From positions 83,363 to 147,362 of the forward strand of contig NZ_WUAX01000005.1 in NCBI RefSeq assembly GCF_009806985.1: a stretch of DNA of 64,000 nt, written 5' to 3'. The first letter of the stretch is position 1. The number at the start of each line of letters is the position of its first letter. The notes beneath the pieces are model-generated. The model saw only the letters and a program-made list of their open reading frames with translations. It made no database searches and was not told the DNA's origin. Source of the stretch: Halorubrum sp. JWXQ-INN 858. GTDB taxonomy: Archaea; Halobacteriota; Halobacteria; Halobacteriales; Haloferacaceae. Both the position numbers and the translations under genes were made by a program. This document shows, piece by piece, positions 1 through 8,492 of the stretch.

Positions 1-41
1 CTCCAGAAAGCGTAGCTGGTAGCGGCCCGTGGTCGGTGCGG

Positions 42-95
42 GCTGTTCGGGCTGTTCGGGCTGTTCGGGCTGTTCGGGTTGTTCGGGTTGTTCGG
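42..95. repeat. 9-bp tandem repeat (about 6 copies)
   Basis: Six consecutive copies of GCTGTTCGG; the last two carry GTT in place of GCT. The array lies about 215 bp upstream of the permease gene and has no coding signal. It is the first of many unrelated short tandem repeats found in intergenic DNA of this window. Confidence 0.85.
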
Positions 96-310
96 GTCCG
101 GCCCACGGATGAGGGGGTCTCACATCGACTGTCCGAACCCGTGTCCTCCCGCTCGCGGCGCTGACCCCTTCGTTTCCGGTGGAACCCGGCATCACGCCGC
201 TCGTCGTCGTCACCTTCGCCGTCACCTGCACCGGCACCTGCGCCGGCACCTTCGTGGCCGGCGGTGACCGGGACACTCCCTTTTAACCCGTACGCCGAGG
301 AAGGGCGGCC
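96..310 (+). promoter_or_regulatory. Upstream region of the permease gene with TATA-like box
   Basis: No convincing gene is present here. The stretch around 205-255 is built of imperfect CACCTGCACCGG/CACCTGCGCCGG micro-repeats. A TATA-like TTTTAA at 281-286 sits 25-30 nt before the ATG at 311, which fits a leaderless transcript for the downstream permease. Confidence 0.5.
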
Positions 311-1417
311 ATGGCCAGTCGAAGACACGTCCTGGGCGGGCTCACCGTCGCCGCGGGCCTGCTCGCGGTCGTGATCCTCAGTGAGGTCGTGGCGACGGTG
401 TTCTTCGCGATGACGGTCGCGTACGTGCTCGGGCCGGTCCGCCGTCGGCTGCGTCAACGCGGTCTGTCCCGGCGTCTCTCGGCGATCATCACCTCGCTCG
501 CCGCGTTCCTCGCGGTCGTCGCCGTGATCGCGCCGCTGTTCGTCGTGCTCGTGGTCCGTCTCGACGAGGCGGTTCTGTTCGTCGAGTCGATCCCGGACGC
601 GATCTCCCTGTCGGCCCGCGGCTTCGAGTACACGGTCGTCACCGCCGACGTCACCGCGGTCGTCGCTCGGTGGCTGATCGCGGCCGGGACGGCAATCGTC
701 GCGGCCGCACCGGTGTTGATCGTCAAGCTCGCGCTGTTCGCGTTCGTCGTGTACGGGTTGCTGGTTCACGAGCGGCGGACGCACCGGGCGACGCTCGCGC
801 TGGTCCCGCTCGGACACCGCGACCTCGCGGAGGCGCTTCACGAGCGCGCCAGCAGAACCCTCTACGGGCTCTACGTCGTTCAGGCCGCGACCGGGTTCGC
901 GACGTTCCTCATCGCCATCCCGGTGTTCGTCGCGTTCGGCTACCCGTCGCCGATCGCGTTGGCGACGCTCGCCGGCGTTCTCCAGTTCGTTCCGGTGCTC
1001 GGGCCGAGCGTCCTCGTCGTCGCGCTCGCCGGCTCCGAACTCATGCTCGGCGACGCCGTGAGCGCGGTCGGGATCCTCGTCGTGGGCGGGCTGTTCATCG
1101 CGGCCGCGCCCGACCTGCTCGTTCGACCGCGGCTCGCCGCCGAGACCGCGGAGCTCCCGTCGACGCTGTACTTCATCGGCTTCGTCGGCGGCGTCCTGAC
1201 GGTCGGCCCGGTGGGCGTCATCGCCGGCCCCCTCGTCGTCGCGATCGTCACCGAGCTGGCGACGCGTCTCTCCGGCGAGTTGAACGCGATCCCCGTCGGC
1301 GAGGAGTCCAAACACGGGGCAGCCGACGCCACGGACGCCGCGAATGCCGCGAATGCCGCGGACGCCGCGAACACCGTGAACGCCGCGAACGCCGTCCCTG
1401 ACGCCGACGGGGAGTGA
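311..1417 (+). CDS. AI-2E family transporter (PerM/UPF0118-like membrane protein)
   Basis: A 368-residue multi-pass membrane protein with the organisation of the AI-2E/PerM family. Paired hydrophobic segments occupy residues 7-40 and 50-85, a soluble middle region follows, and a cluster of hydrophobic segments rich in Gly/Pro runs from about 195 to 330. The family exports or exchanges small solutes; the substrate here cannot be predicted. The last 30 residues are an odd low-complexity tail of Ala-Ala-Asn/Asp triplets encoded by a 9-bp tandem repeat (about 1327-1405), probably dispensable. The ATG follows a TATA-like box by about 27 nt. No operon partner: the next gene is more than 600 bp away. 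Confidence 0.8.
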   Translation: MASRRHVLGGLTVAAGLLAVVILSEVVATVFFAMTVAYVLGPVRRRLRQRGLSRRLSAIITSLAAFLAVVAVIAPLFVVLVVRLDEAVLFVESIPDAISLSARGFEYTVVTADVTAVVARWLIAAGTAIVAAAPVLIVKLALFAFVVYGLLVHERRTHRATLALVPLGHRDLAEALHERASRTLYGLYVVQAATGFATFLIAIPVFVAFGYPSPIALATLAGVLQFVPVLGPSVLVVALAGSELMLGDAVSAVGILVVGGLFIAAAPDLLVRPRLAAETAELPSTLYFIGFVGGVLTVGPVGVIAGPLVVAIVTELATRLSGELNAIPVGEESKHGAADATDAANAANAADAANTVNAANAVPDADGE

Positions 1418-1574
1418 CCGTCGTCGCCGTCGCGGTCCCGTCGGCGATCGGCCCGATCCTCCACGGATAGTTTATAAAGTGTGCCGGTGGCGGCTTATAA
1501 GCGCCGTCCACGCGGTCGAGAGCTCGGCGGGATCGAGGTGACACGAGGGAGCGCGGTCTGCGGTCGGCGCGCCC

Positions 1575-1604
1575 CGCGTTCGCGCCTTATAAGGCGCGAA
1601 CGCG
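1575..1604. repeat. 30-bp perfect palindrome centred on TTATAA
   Basis: All 15 base pairs match around the centre at 1589/1590; the half-site is CGCGTTCGCGCCTTA. It lies in the non-coding zone ahead of uvrB. It could be a dimeric operator overlapping a TATA element or a hairpin in RNA. Confidence 0.9.
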
Positions 1605-1616
1605 AGCGCGAGGGAG

Positions 1617-1654
1617 TCGGCGGTCCCGCGCGAGAACTCGTGCGGGACCGCCGA
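1617..1654. repeat. Inverted repeat with 13-bp perfect arms
   Basis: Arms TCGGCGGTCCCGC (1617-1629) and its exact complement (1642-1654) enclose a 12-nt loop that itself contains CGAG-AA-CTCG. This gives a long GC-rich hairpin 12 bp after the 30-bp palindrome. Confidence 0.85.
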
Positions 1655-1828
1655 CGAGGTTGGGGAGGCGCGAGGCTGCGGTACGGGGGCGTGCTGCGGC
1701 GATACGGGGGCGCGAGGCTGGCGGTCCGGGAATCAGGAAGCCGTTATGTGGGGAACGCGAGCGCGGGACATGGCCGACGGTCGCCGCGTGCGGCACCGCC
1801 ACGAACCACGGCGGGAACTCGCCCACCG

Positions 1829-1836
1829 TTTATATA
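1829..1836 (+). promoter_or_regulatory. TATA box, probable uvrB promoter
   Basis: TTTATATA in an AT-rich patch is the best TATA match before uvrB. Initiation would fall near 1857, giving either a leader of about 200 nt to the GTG at 2066 or a longer UvrB from an in-frame GTG at 1898. Confidence 0.5.
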
Positions 1837-2065
1837 CTCTATCCGTGTCTTCGCCTGTCTTTATGTACCATGGCCGGCGTCCGCGACTCCCGGATCGGTG
1901 GCCGCGCCTTCCTTCGAATCCACTGGTAACCCCTCTCCGACCGAGCACACCGCCGCCGTCACTGAGCACACCGCCGTCAGCGCCGACCCGATCGAGCATA
2001 CCGCCGTCACCGCCGACCCGACCGAGCGCGCCGCTCAAGTGGCTGCGCCGCCAAGCGGGAACAAC

Positions 2066-4117
2066 GTGAGTGATGCCGAATCCCCGCTATCCGAGGACCG
2101 CCCGACCGTCGACCGACCGTTCCGGGTCGACGCCCCGTTCGACCCCGCGGGCGACCAGCCGGCGGCGATCGAGGGGCTCGTTGACGGGTTCGAGGCGGGC
2201 GCGGAGCGGCAGACCCTCCTCGGCGTGACGGGGTCGGGGAAGACGAACACCGTCTCGTGGGTCGTCGAGGAGCTCGACCGACCGACCCTCGTGTTGGCCC
2301 ACAACAAGACGCTCGCCGCCCAGCTGTACGAGGAGTTCCGCCAGCTGTTCCCGGACAACGCCGTCGAGTACTTCGTCTCCTACTACGACTACTACCAGCC
2401 CGAGGCGTACGTCGAGCAGACGGACACGTTCATCGACAAGGAGATGTCGATCAACGAGGAGATCGACCGGCTGCGCCACTCCGCGACGCGCTCGCTGTTA
2501 ACGCGCGACGACGTCATCGTCGTCGCCTCCGTCTCCGCGATCTACGGGCTCGGCGACCCCGCGAACTACCGCGAGATGGCCCTCCGGCTCGAGCTCGGCG
2601 AGGCGGTGGGTCGCGAGGAGCTGCTCGCCCGCCTGGTCGACCTGAACTACGAGCGCAACGACGTCGACTTCACGCAGGGGACGTTCCGCGTCCGCGGCGA
2701 CACCGTCGAGATCTACCCGATGTACGGCCGCTACGCGGTCCGCGTCGAGCTCTGGGGCGACGAGATCGACCGGATGCTCAAGGTCGACCCGATGAAAGGC
2801 GAGGTCGTCTCCGAGGAGCCGGCGGTGATGCTCCACCCGGCCGAGCACTACTCGATCCCGGACGACAAACTGGAGACGGCGATCGCGGAGATCGAGGACC
2901 TGATGGCGAAACGCGTCCGCTACTTCGAGCGCGAGGGCGACCTCGTCGCCGCCCAGCGCATCGAGGAGCGGACGACGTTCGACGTCGAGATGCTCCGCGA
3001 GGCCGGCTACTGCTCCGGGATCGAGAACTACTCCGTCCACATGGACGACCGCGAGTCGGGCGACGCCCCCTACACCCTGCTCGACTACTTCCCCGACGAC
3101 TTCCTCACGGTGATCGACGAGTCACACCAGACGATCCCGCAGATCAAAGGCCAGTTCGCCGGCGACAAGTCCCGGAAGGACTCGCTCGTGGGGAACGGCT
3201 TCCGGCTGCCGACCGCCTACGACAACCGCCCGCTCACCTTCGAGGAGTTCGAGGAGAAGACGGACCGGGTCCTCTACGTCTCCGCGACGCCGAGCGACTA
3301 CGAGCGCGAGCGCTCGGACGGCATCGTCGAACAGATCGTCCGCCCGACCCACCTCGTCGACCCCGAAGTCGAGGTGACGTCGGCGACCGGGCAGGTCGAG
3401 GACCTCCTCGACCGCGTCGACGAGCGGATCGATCGCGGCGAGCGGACGCTCGTCACGACCCTGACCAAGCGGATGGCCGAGGACCTCACGGAGTACTTCG
3501 AGGGCGCGGGCGTCGACGTCGCGTACATGCACGACGAGACGGACACCTTGGAGCGCCACGAGATCATCCGCGACCTCCGGCTCGGGAACATCGACGTGCT
3601 CGTCGGGATCAACCTGCTGCGAGAGGGGCTCGACATCCCCGAGGTGAGCCTCGTCGCGATCCTCGACGCCGACCAGGAGGGATTCTTACGCTCGACGACG
3701 ACGCTCGTCCAGACGATGGGGCGGGCCGCGCGCAACGTCAACGGCGAGGTCGTCCTCTACGCCGACACGGTGACGGACTCGATGGCGGCCGCCATCGACG
3801 AGACGCAGCGCCGCCGAGAGATCCAGCTGGCGTACAACGAGGAGCACGGCTTCGAGGCGACGACGATCGACAAGCCGGTCGGCGAGACGAACCTCCCCGG
3901 GTCGAAGACGGACACGTCCGGCGTGAGCGTCGGCGACGTGGAGACGGAGGCCGAGGCCGAAGCGCGGATCGAGGCGCTCGAGGACCGGATGAACGAGGCC
4001 GCGAGCAATCTCGAGTTCGAGCTCGCCGCCGACATCCGCGACCGGATCGCGGAGCTGCGGCGGGCGTTCGAGCTGGCCCGCGACGACGGAGTCCCCGCCC
4101 CGGTCGGCGACGAGTGA
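2066..4117 (+). CDS. uvrB: Excinuclease ABC subunit UvrB
   Basis: UvrB is the helicase-fold damage-verification subunit of UvrABC nucleotide excision repair. From the GTG at 2066 it has 683 residues, a normal family length. Walker A GVTGSGKT is at residues 53-60, the beta-hairpin region [11 protein letters not shown] at about 107-117, the DESH box near 350, helicase motifs V-VI ([19 protein letters not shown]) in the C-terminal half, and a UVR domain from about 630. The reading frame stays open upstream: a GTG at 1898 would add a 56-residue extension containing TEHTAV-type repeats. I prefer 2066 because homology begins there, but the start is uncertain. No uvrA or uvrC lies nearby. Confidence 0.96.
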   Translation: MSDAESPLSEDRPTVDRPFRVDAPFDPAGDQPAAIEGLVDGFEAGAERQTLLGVTGSGKTNTVSWVVEELDRPTLVLAHNKTLAAQLYEEFRQLFPDNAVEYFVSYYDYYQPEAYVEQTDTFIDKEMSINEEIDRLRHSATRSLLTRDDVIVVASVSAIYGLGDPANYREMALRLELGEAVGREELLARLVDLNYERNDVDFTQGTFRVRGDTVEIYPMYGRYAVRVELWGDEIDRMLKVDPMKGEVVSEEPAVMLHPAEHYSIPDDKLETAIAEIEDLMAKRVRYFEREGDLVAAQRIEERTTFDVEMLREAGYCSGIENYSVHMDDRESGDAPYTLLDYFPDDFLTVIDESHQTIPQIKGQFAGDKSRKDSLVGNGFRLPTAYDNRPLTFEEFEEKTDRVLYVSATPSDYERERSDGIVEQIVRPTHLVDPEVEVTSATGQVEDLLDRVDERIDRGERTLVTTLTKRMAEDLTEYFEGAGVDVAYMHDETDTLERHEIIRDLRLGNIDVLVGINLLREGLDIPEVSLVAILDADQEGFLRSTTTLVQTMGRAARNVNGEVVLYADTVTDSMAAAIDETQRRREIQLAYNEEHGFEATTIDKPVGETNLPGSKTDTSGVSVGDVETEAEAEARIEALEDRMNEAASNLEFELAADIRDRIAELRRAFELARDDGVPAPVGDE

Positions 4118-4154
4118 GCCCTCGACGGGAGCCGCACGCATTGTCACACGTGGT

Positions 4155-4246
4155 GTCCCATCCGAAGCCATACGCAGAGTCCCATCCGAAGCCATACGTG
4201 GAGTTCCCCGAAGCCATACGTGGAGTTCCCCGAAGCCACACACAGG
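4155..4246. repeat. Tandem repeat, 24/24/22/22 bp
   Basis: Four adjacent copies share CGAAGCCATACG or a close variant. Two 24-bp units begin GTCCCATC and two 22-bp units begin GTTCCC. They lie in the 3' intergenic region of uvrB and are not part of a plausible reading frame. Confidence 0.85.
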
Positions 4247-4331
4247 GCCGAGGGCCCGACAACCGCGCCGATTCTCAGGGCGTGAAACGCGCCCCGGGGA
4301 GTTTTTCAGGGTGGAACGCCGACCGCGGGTC

Positions 4332-4853
4332 ATGCGCCGTCGCGCGGTCGTGGCCGGGACGCTTACCGCCCTCACCGCCGGGTGTACCGACCGGATCCAC
4401 GACGTCGCCGCCTCGACGCCCGGGGACGTCGACGTGCGCAGCCGGTTCGTCGACGGCGACCCGCTCGTGGCGTCGGCCGGCGTCACCGGGCGTTCGGCGG
4501 ACGAGGAGACGTCCGTCCTCTCGTTTACGTCGGCTGACCGCGCCGTCGCGGACCTCGGTTCCGGCGCGGAGGCGGCCCGCTCGTTCGTCGCCGACACCGA
4601 CTTCGCCGACGAGGGCGGCCGGTCGGTGCTGCTCGTGACCCAGCGGCTGACGTCGCCCGCGGTCGACCTCCGGCTCCGCGCGGTCAACCGGACCGGCGGG
4701 CGGTCGCTCCGGGTCGGCGTCGACGAGGTGGGGACCCGAAACGACGCCGACCCGGCGGTGAAGACGCTGTTCGTTCGGGTGGCCGACGAGCGCGGGCCGC
4801 CGGAACGGGTGACGGTCTCCGTCGAGAACGACCGTGTCGCCGTGACGGTCTGA
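4332..4853 (+). CDS. Tat-type lipoprotein of unknown function
   Basis: A 173-residue protein beginning MRRRAVVAGTLTALTAGC: a short basic start, a hydrophobic stretch and a lipobox Cys at residue 18, so it is expected to be lipid-anchored on the outside of the membrane. The mature part is acidic, beta-rich in appearance and has no domain I recognise. I chose the ATG at 4332 over an earlier in-frame ATG at 4311 because it puts the charged n-region directly in front of the hydrophobic core. It is followed by another small exported or membrane protein gene on the same strand with its own TATA box. Confidence 0.65.
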   Translation: MRRRAVVAGTLTALTAGCTDRIHDVAASTPGDVDVRSRFVDGDPLVASAGVTGRSADEETSVLSFTSADRAVADLGSGAEAARSFVADTDFADEGGRSVLLVTQRLTSPAVDLRLRAVNRTGGRSLRVGVDEVGTRNDADPAVKTLFVRVADERGPPERVTVSVENDRVAVTV

Positions 4854-4902
4854 TTGAACCGTTCCGTGTCGGTGAGCCGCATGTCCCGCCGAGGTCCGTC
4901 GG

Positions 4903-4910
4903 TTTTTAAG
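4903..4910 (+). promoter_or_regulatory. TATA-like box for the 4934 gene
   Basis: TTTTTAAG lies 24-31 nt before the ATG at 4934, which suits a leaderless transcript. Confidence 0.55.
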
Positions 4911-4933
4911 CTCCGGCGACGCCTCCCTCGGAC

Positions 4934-5491
4934 ATGGCTACCCTCTCCCGTCGTGCTCTCGGTGCCCTGCTTCTCGTTCTCGCCGCCCTCCTGTTCGCCC
5001 AACCGTTCGCGCTTCGGGCGGCGACGACCTCGGTCGCGTATCCGACCGTCGCGGACCCGTCGACTCTGGTCGGCCTGCTACCGCCGGCACTGCTCGCCGC
5101 CGGCGCGGTCGTATTCGCGTCCGGCGCCGCCGCGTCGGCCGGACGGTCGCTGACGCCGCGCTTGAGCCTCGCCGCACCCGCGCTCTGTGCCGTCGCCGGG
5201 CTGTCGTTCGGCGTCGGGGCCGCCCCCGTCGTCGTCTCGGACCCAGCGGTCGTCGTCTCGGGGGCGGCCCCCTTCACCGTCGCCGGGTCGGTCGTCGGGG
5301 GCGCGCTTGCACCCGTCACGCTCGGGGCGCTGAAGGGGGACACCGTCGCGCTGCTGGCCGGCGTCCTCGTCTTACTCGTCGGCGTCTTCGCCGCGCCCGC
5401 CCCGGCGTTCGCGCTCGTCGCGGGGCTGCTCGGCGGCGGCGGTGCGGTCGGCCTCCTGTGGGCCGTCGACGCCGAGACGTGGCGTCCCTGA
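4934..5491 (+). CDS. Small membrane protein, function unknown
   Basis: A 185-residue protein that is almost entirely hydrophobic Ala/Val/Leu/Gly, with about five or six predicted membrane segments (roughly residues 8-30, 45-65, 78-98, 108-125, 136-155 and 155-178). Segments are joined by very short loops and the C-terminus (DAETWRP) is short and polar. I recognise no catalytic or transport motif. It has its own TATA box and faces the same way as nrdAB, but 326 bp separate them, so co-transcription is unlikely. Confidence 0.6.
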   Translation: MATLSRRALGALLLVLAALLFAQPFALRAATTSVAYPTVADPSTLVGLLPPALLAAGAVVFASGAAASAGRSLTPRLSLAAPALCAVAGLSFGVGAAPVVVSDPAVVVSGAAPFTVAGSVVGGALAPVTLGALKGDTVALLAGVLVLLVGVFAAPAPAFALVAGLLGGGGAVGLLWAVDAETWRP

Positions 5492-5817
5492 CGGCTCCGG
5501 AAGCGTGAGCCTCTGGCGGTCCGGAAGCGTTGGTTTTCGACTGGTCCGGTAGCGCCGTCGCCGCCGAACGGCCCTGCGACCGAGGGCAACCCGAGACGCC
5601 CGAAAAACAATCTAACTTGTTCTACTACAAATTCGTTGGCAATGATTAAGAGGGTAGAGCGGATCACACGTGATACGGTTCGTCCGGGTCGGCGGTCGCG
5701 TCGACGGGTCGCGATCGCCGCGGTCGTCAGCGCCGCGCTCGCGCCGACCGTTCCTCGTTCGGGAGTGGCGACGCCGTTCGTCGCCGTGACCGCCGGCCAG
5801 GACGTGCCGAGTTACAT
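5492..5817 (+). promoter_or_regulatory. nrdA upstream region with AT-rich patch
   Basis: The first 110 bp are GC-rich with no motif. From 5608 to about 5652 the DNA becomes distinctly AT-rich, unlike its surroundings, and probably holds the nrdAB promoter; no canonical TATA box is obvious. A 59-codon ORF runs from this patch into the nrdA start (listed separately). Confidence 0.4.
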
Positions 5818-5821
5818 ATGA
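5642..5821 (+). CDS. Possible small ORF overlapping the nrdA start codon
   Basis: A 59-codon frame starting MIKRVERITRD, with an Arg-rich patch (PGRRSRRR), then a hydrophobic stretch, ending in TGA within the ATGA that also contains the nrdA ATG. The ATGA overlap is typical of coupled genes. The sequence has no recognised homologue type and resembles a short signal-like peptide. It may be a leader ORF or chance, since GC-rich DNA keeps frames open. Confidence 0.25.
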   Translation: MIKRVERITRDTVRPGRRSRRRVAIAAVVSAALAPTVPRSGVATPFVAVTAGQDVPSYI

Positions 5822-8376
5822 GTACGACGACACACGACGACGCCGTTTGCGGCCTGATCGACCGCGCACGGGCGGGATACGAGGACGTACTGGACGACGC
5901 CGACCGCGACCGGATCGTCGCGGAGATAACCCGGGCGCTGTACGACGGCGCGGACCCGAGTGAAACCGCCGAGGCGACGGTCGACGCGCTGACGGCACGG
6001 ATCGAACGCGACCCCGCCTACGACACGATGGCGGCTCGCGTCGCCCGCGCGGACTACGTCCGTCGGGTGACCGGCGAGCGCCCGCCCGCGGACGCGGACG
6101 CCCTCGCGGACGCCTATCAGGACGCGTTCCGCGACGCGATCGCCCGCGGGCTCGAGGCGGATCTCCTCGACGAACGGATGGGCGAGTACGACCTCGACCG
6201 GCTGGCGGACGCGATCGAGCCGTCCCGGGACGAGCTGTTCGAATACACCGCGCTCGACACGCTCGAACAGCGCTACTACCTCCGAGAGGCCGACGGCGAG
6301 CCGTTCGAGCTCCCACAGGGGTTCTGGATGCGGGTGGCGATGGGCGTCGCGCTCCGCGAGGACGCCGCCGAGCGCCACGACCGCGCCGAGGAGTTCTACG
6401 AGGTCCTCTCGACGCTGCGGTTCGTCCACTCCACGCCGACGCTGTTCCACGCCGGGACGACCCATCCGCAGCTCTCCTCGTGTTACCTCACGACGGTCCC
6501 CGACGACCTCGAGGGCATCTTCGACGCGTACAAGGAGCACGCGAAGCTCTCGAAGTGGTCCGGCGGCCTCGGGAACGACTGGACCCCGCTGCGGGCCGAC
6601 GGCGCGCTCGTCTCCTCGACGGGCGTGGAGTCGACCGGGACGGTCCCCTTCCTCAAGATCGCCAACGACGTGACCGGCGCGATCAACCGCTCCGGGAAGC
6701 GGCGTGGCGCGGCGGCAGCCTATCTCGAGGCGTGGCACCTCGACTTCCCGGCGTTCATCGACCTCCGACGGAACACCGGGGACGAGCGCCGCCGGACCCA
6801 CGACATGAACACCGCGGCGTGGGTGCCGGACCTGTTCATGAAACGCGTCGCGGCGGACGCCGAGTGGACCCTCTTCTCGCCGGACGAGGTGCCGGACCTC
6901 CACGGCACGTACGGCGCGGCGTTCGAGGAGCGCTATGAGGCGTACGAGGCGGCCGCCGAGCGCGGCGAGCTCCGCCAGTACGAGACCGTCGACGCCGCCG
7001 ACCTCTGGCGCCGCACGCTCACGCGACTGTTCGAGACCGGACACCCGTGGATCACGTTCAAGGACCCGTGTAACGTCCGGTCACCGCAGGACCACGTCGG
7101 CGTGGTCAACTCCTCGAACCTCTGTACGGAGATCACGCTCAACACCAGCGAGACGGAGACGGCCGTCTGTAACCTCGGTTCGATCAACCTCGCGCGCCAC
7201 ATGACGTTCCGCGGCGACGCCGAGGCGTCTCCCGCGCCCGACGACGTCGCGGCCGCCGCGCGCGGATCGGTGAACGCCTCCGACCGTTCCGTCGCGCGGG
7301 GGGCCGACGGCGACGCCGCCGAACTCGACGCCGAGCTGTTCGCCGACACCGCCGAGACCGCCATGCGCATGCTGGACAACGTCGTCGACCTCAACTTCTA
7401 CCCGACCGAGAAGGCGGAGCGGTCGAACACGCGCCACCGCCCCATCGGGCTCGGACTGATGGGCTTTCACGAGGCGCTGCAGCTCGCCCGGGTCCCGATG
7501 AACTCCGAGCGGGCGATCGGGTTCGCGGGGAGGGCGGGCGAGCTGCTCGGCTACCACGCGATCCACAACTCCGCGAGGCTCGCGGGCGAGCGGGGCGCCT
7601 ACGAGTCGTTCGAGGGGTCGAAGTGGGACCGCGACCTGCTCCCGCAGGACACCCTCGACCTGCTCGCGGACGAACGAGATCGGGATATCCCAGTCGATCG
7701 CGAGGAGACGCTCGCGTGGGACGCCGTCCGCGAGGCGATCGCCGAACACGGCATGCGCAACTCCAACACGACCGCGATCGCGCCCACGGCGACCATCTCC
7801 ACCATCGCGGGGACGACGCCGTCCATCGAGCCGGCGTACTCGAACCTCTACGTCAAATCGAACATGTCCGGCGACTTCACCGTCGTCAACGAACGGCTCG
7901 TCGCCGACCTCAAGGCGGAAGGCCAGTGGGGGTCGGCCGCGCTCGACCGGCTGAAGTACCACGACGGGGCGGTGGGTGACCTCGAGCTTCCCGGCGGGCT
8001 TTCGGACCTGTATCGCGGCGCGTTCGAGATCGACCCGCGCCACCAGCTCCGTCTCACGGCCCGGCGCGGCGCTTGGATCGACCAGAGCCAGTCGCACAAC
8101 GTCTTCTTCCCGTCGACGGACGGGTCGCTGCTCGCCGACGTGTACGGCACCGCGTGGGAACTCGGCCTGAAGACGACCTACTACCTCCGCACGCTCGGGG
8201 CGTCCGGCGTCGAGAAGTCGACGCTCGACATGGCCGAGTACGGCGACACGCAGTCGCGCGGGACGGACGGCTCGGACGACGACGCCGACCCTGAAACGGC
8301 GGCCGATCCCGACACGTCCGACGACGGCTCGGACCTGCCGACCGTCGAGGACCCGACGTGTGAGGCCTGCCAGTAG
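5818..8376 (+). CDS. nrdA: Ribonucleotide reductase large subunit (class I, alpha)
   Basis: It reduces ribonucleotides to deoxyribonucleotides together with the NrdB encoded just downstream. The 852-residue protein has the active-site cysteines in family contexts: C222 (SSCYL) and C451 (AVCNLGS) as the redox pair, and C436 in the N-L-C-T-E active-site motif. It ends with a C-x-x-C tail (C848, C851) that would pass electrons from a thioredoxin-like reductant. The N-terminus is only about 100 residues before the conserved pre-barrel helices, and the usual first half of an ATP-cone (an x-KRDGR strand and nucleotide loop) is not visible, so dATP overall-activity control may be absent. A polar insertion (about 465-505) interrupts the barrel region. 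Confidence 0.93.
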   Translation: MSTTTHDDAVCGLIDRARAGYEDVLDDADRDRIVAEITRALYDGADPSETAEATVDALTARIERDPAYDTMAARVARADYVRRVTGERPPADADALADAYQDAFRDAIARGLEADLLDERMGEYDLDRLADAIEPSRDELFEYTALDTLEQRYYLREADGEPFELPQGFWMRVAMGVALREDAAERHDRAEEFYEVLSTLRFVHSTPTLFHAGTTHPQLSSCYLTTVPDDLEGIFDAYKEHAKLSKWSGGLGNDWTPLRADGALVSSTGVESTGTVPFLKIANDVTGAINRSGKRRGAAAAYLEAWHLDFPAFIDLRRNTGDERRRTHDMNTAAWVPDLFMKRVAADAEWTLFSPDEVPDLHGTYGAAFEERYEAYEAAAERGELRQYETVDAADLWRRTLTRLFETGHPWITFKDPCNVRSPQDHVGVVNSSNLCTEITLNTSETETAVCNLGSINLARHMTFRGDAEASPAPDDVAAAARGSVNASDRSVARGADGDAAELDAELFADTAETAMRMLDNVVDLNFYPTEKAERSNTRHRPIGLGLMGFHEALQLARVPMNSERAIGFAGRAGELLGYHAIHNSARLAGERGAYESFEGSKWDRDLLPQDTLDLLADERDRDIPVDREETLAWDAVREAIAEHGMRNSNTTAIAPTATISTIAGTTPSIEPAYSNLYVKSNMSGDFTVVNERLVADLKAEGQWGSAALDRLKYHDGAVGDLELPGGLSDLYRGAFEIDPRHQLRLTARRGAWIDQSQSHNVFFPSTDGSLLADVYGTAWELGLKTTYYLRTLGASGVEKSTLDMAEYGDTQSRGTDGSDDDADPETAADPDTSDDGSDLPTVEDPTCEACQ

Positions 8377-8418
8377 CGGTCGCGAACGACGTTTCCACCG
8401 CAGCGACAGACCACAGCT

Positions 8419-8480
8419 TCACAGCCACCCACGCGCCGCACACTCACAGCCACCCACGCGCCGCACACTCACAGCCACCA
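8419..8480. repeat. 25-bp direct repeat between nrdA and nrdB
   Basis: Two perfect adjacent 25-bp copies (8419-8443, 8444-8468) beginning TCACAGCCACCC, then a partial third copy to about 8480. They fill most of the 116-bp nrdA-nrdB spacer, so expansion or contraction would alter spacing in the operon. Confidence 0.88.
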
Positions 8481-8492
8481 ACACGACACACC

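Larger units (their letters stand above)
1418..1828. other. Non-coding region with several TATA-like boxes and strong hairpins
   Basis: About 400 bp with no credible gene. TATA-like boxes lie near 1469 (TTTATAAA) and 1494 (TTATAA), and a third TTATAA is the centre of a 30-bp palindrome. A second perfect hairpin follows at 1617-1654, and then imperfect repeats of a GCGAGGCTGCGGTACGGGGG-like motif from 1668 to 1728. The arrangement could be a small structured RNA or a regulatory zone for uvrB; that is inference. Confidence 0.45.

Noticed and set aside
2257..4638. Very long Arg-rich open frame over uvrB
   Set aside because: It is the shifted-frame shadow of uvrB in GC-rich DNA; the uvrB frame has all the family motifs, and Arg/Pro/Gly-rich composition is typical of such shadows.
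5492..5817. Cobalamin riboswitch before nrdA
   Set aside because: No B12-box-like sequence is seen and NrdA/NrdB is a class I (metal-dependent) enzyme, not a B12 enzyme.
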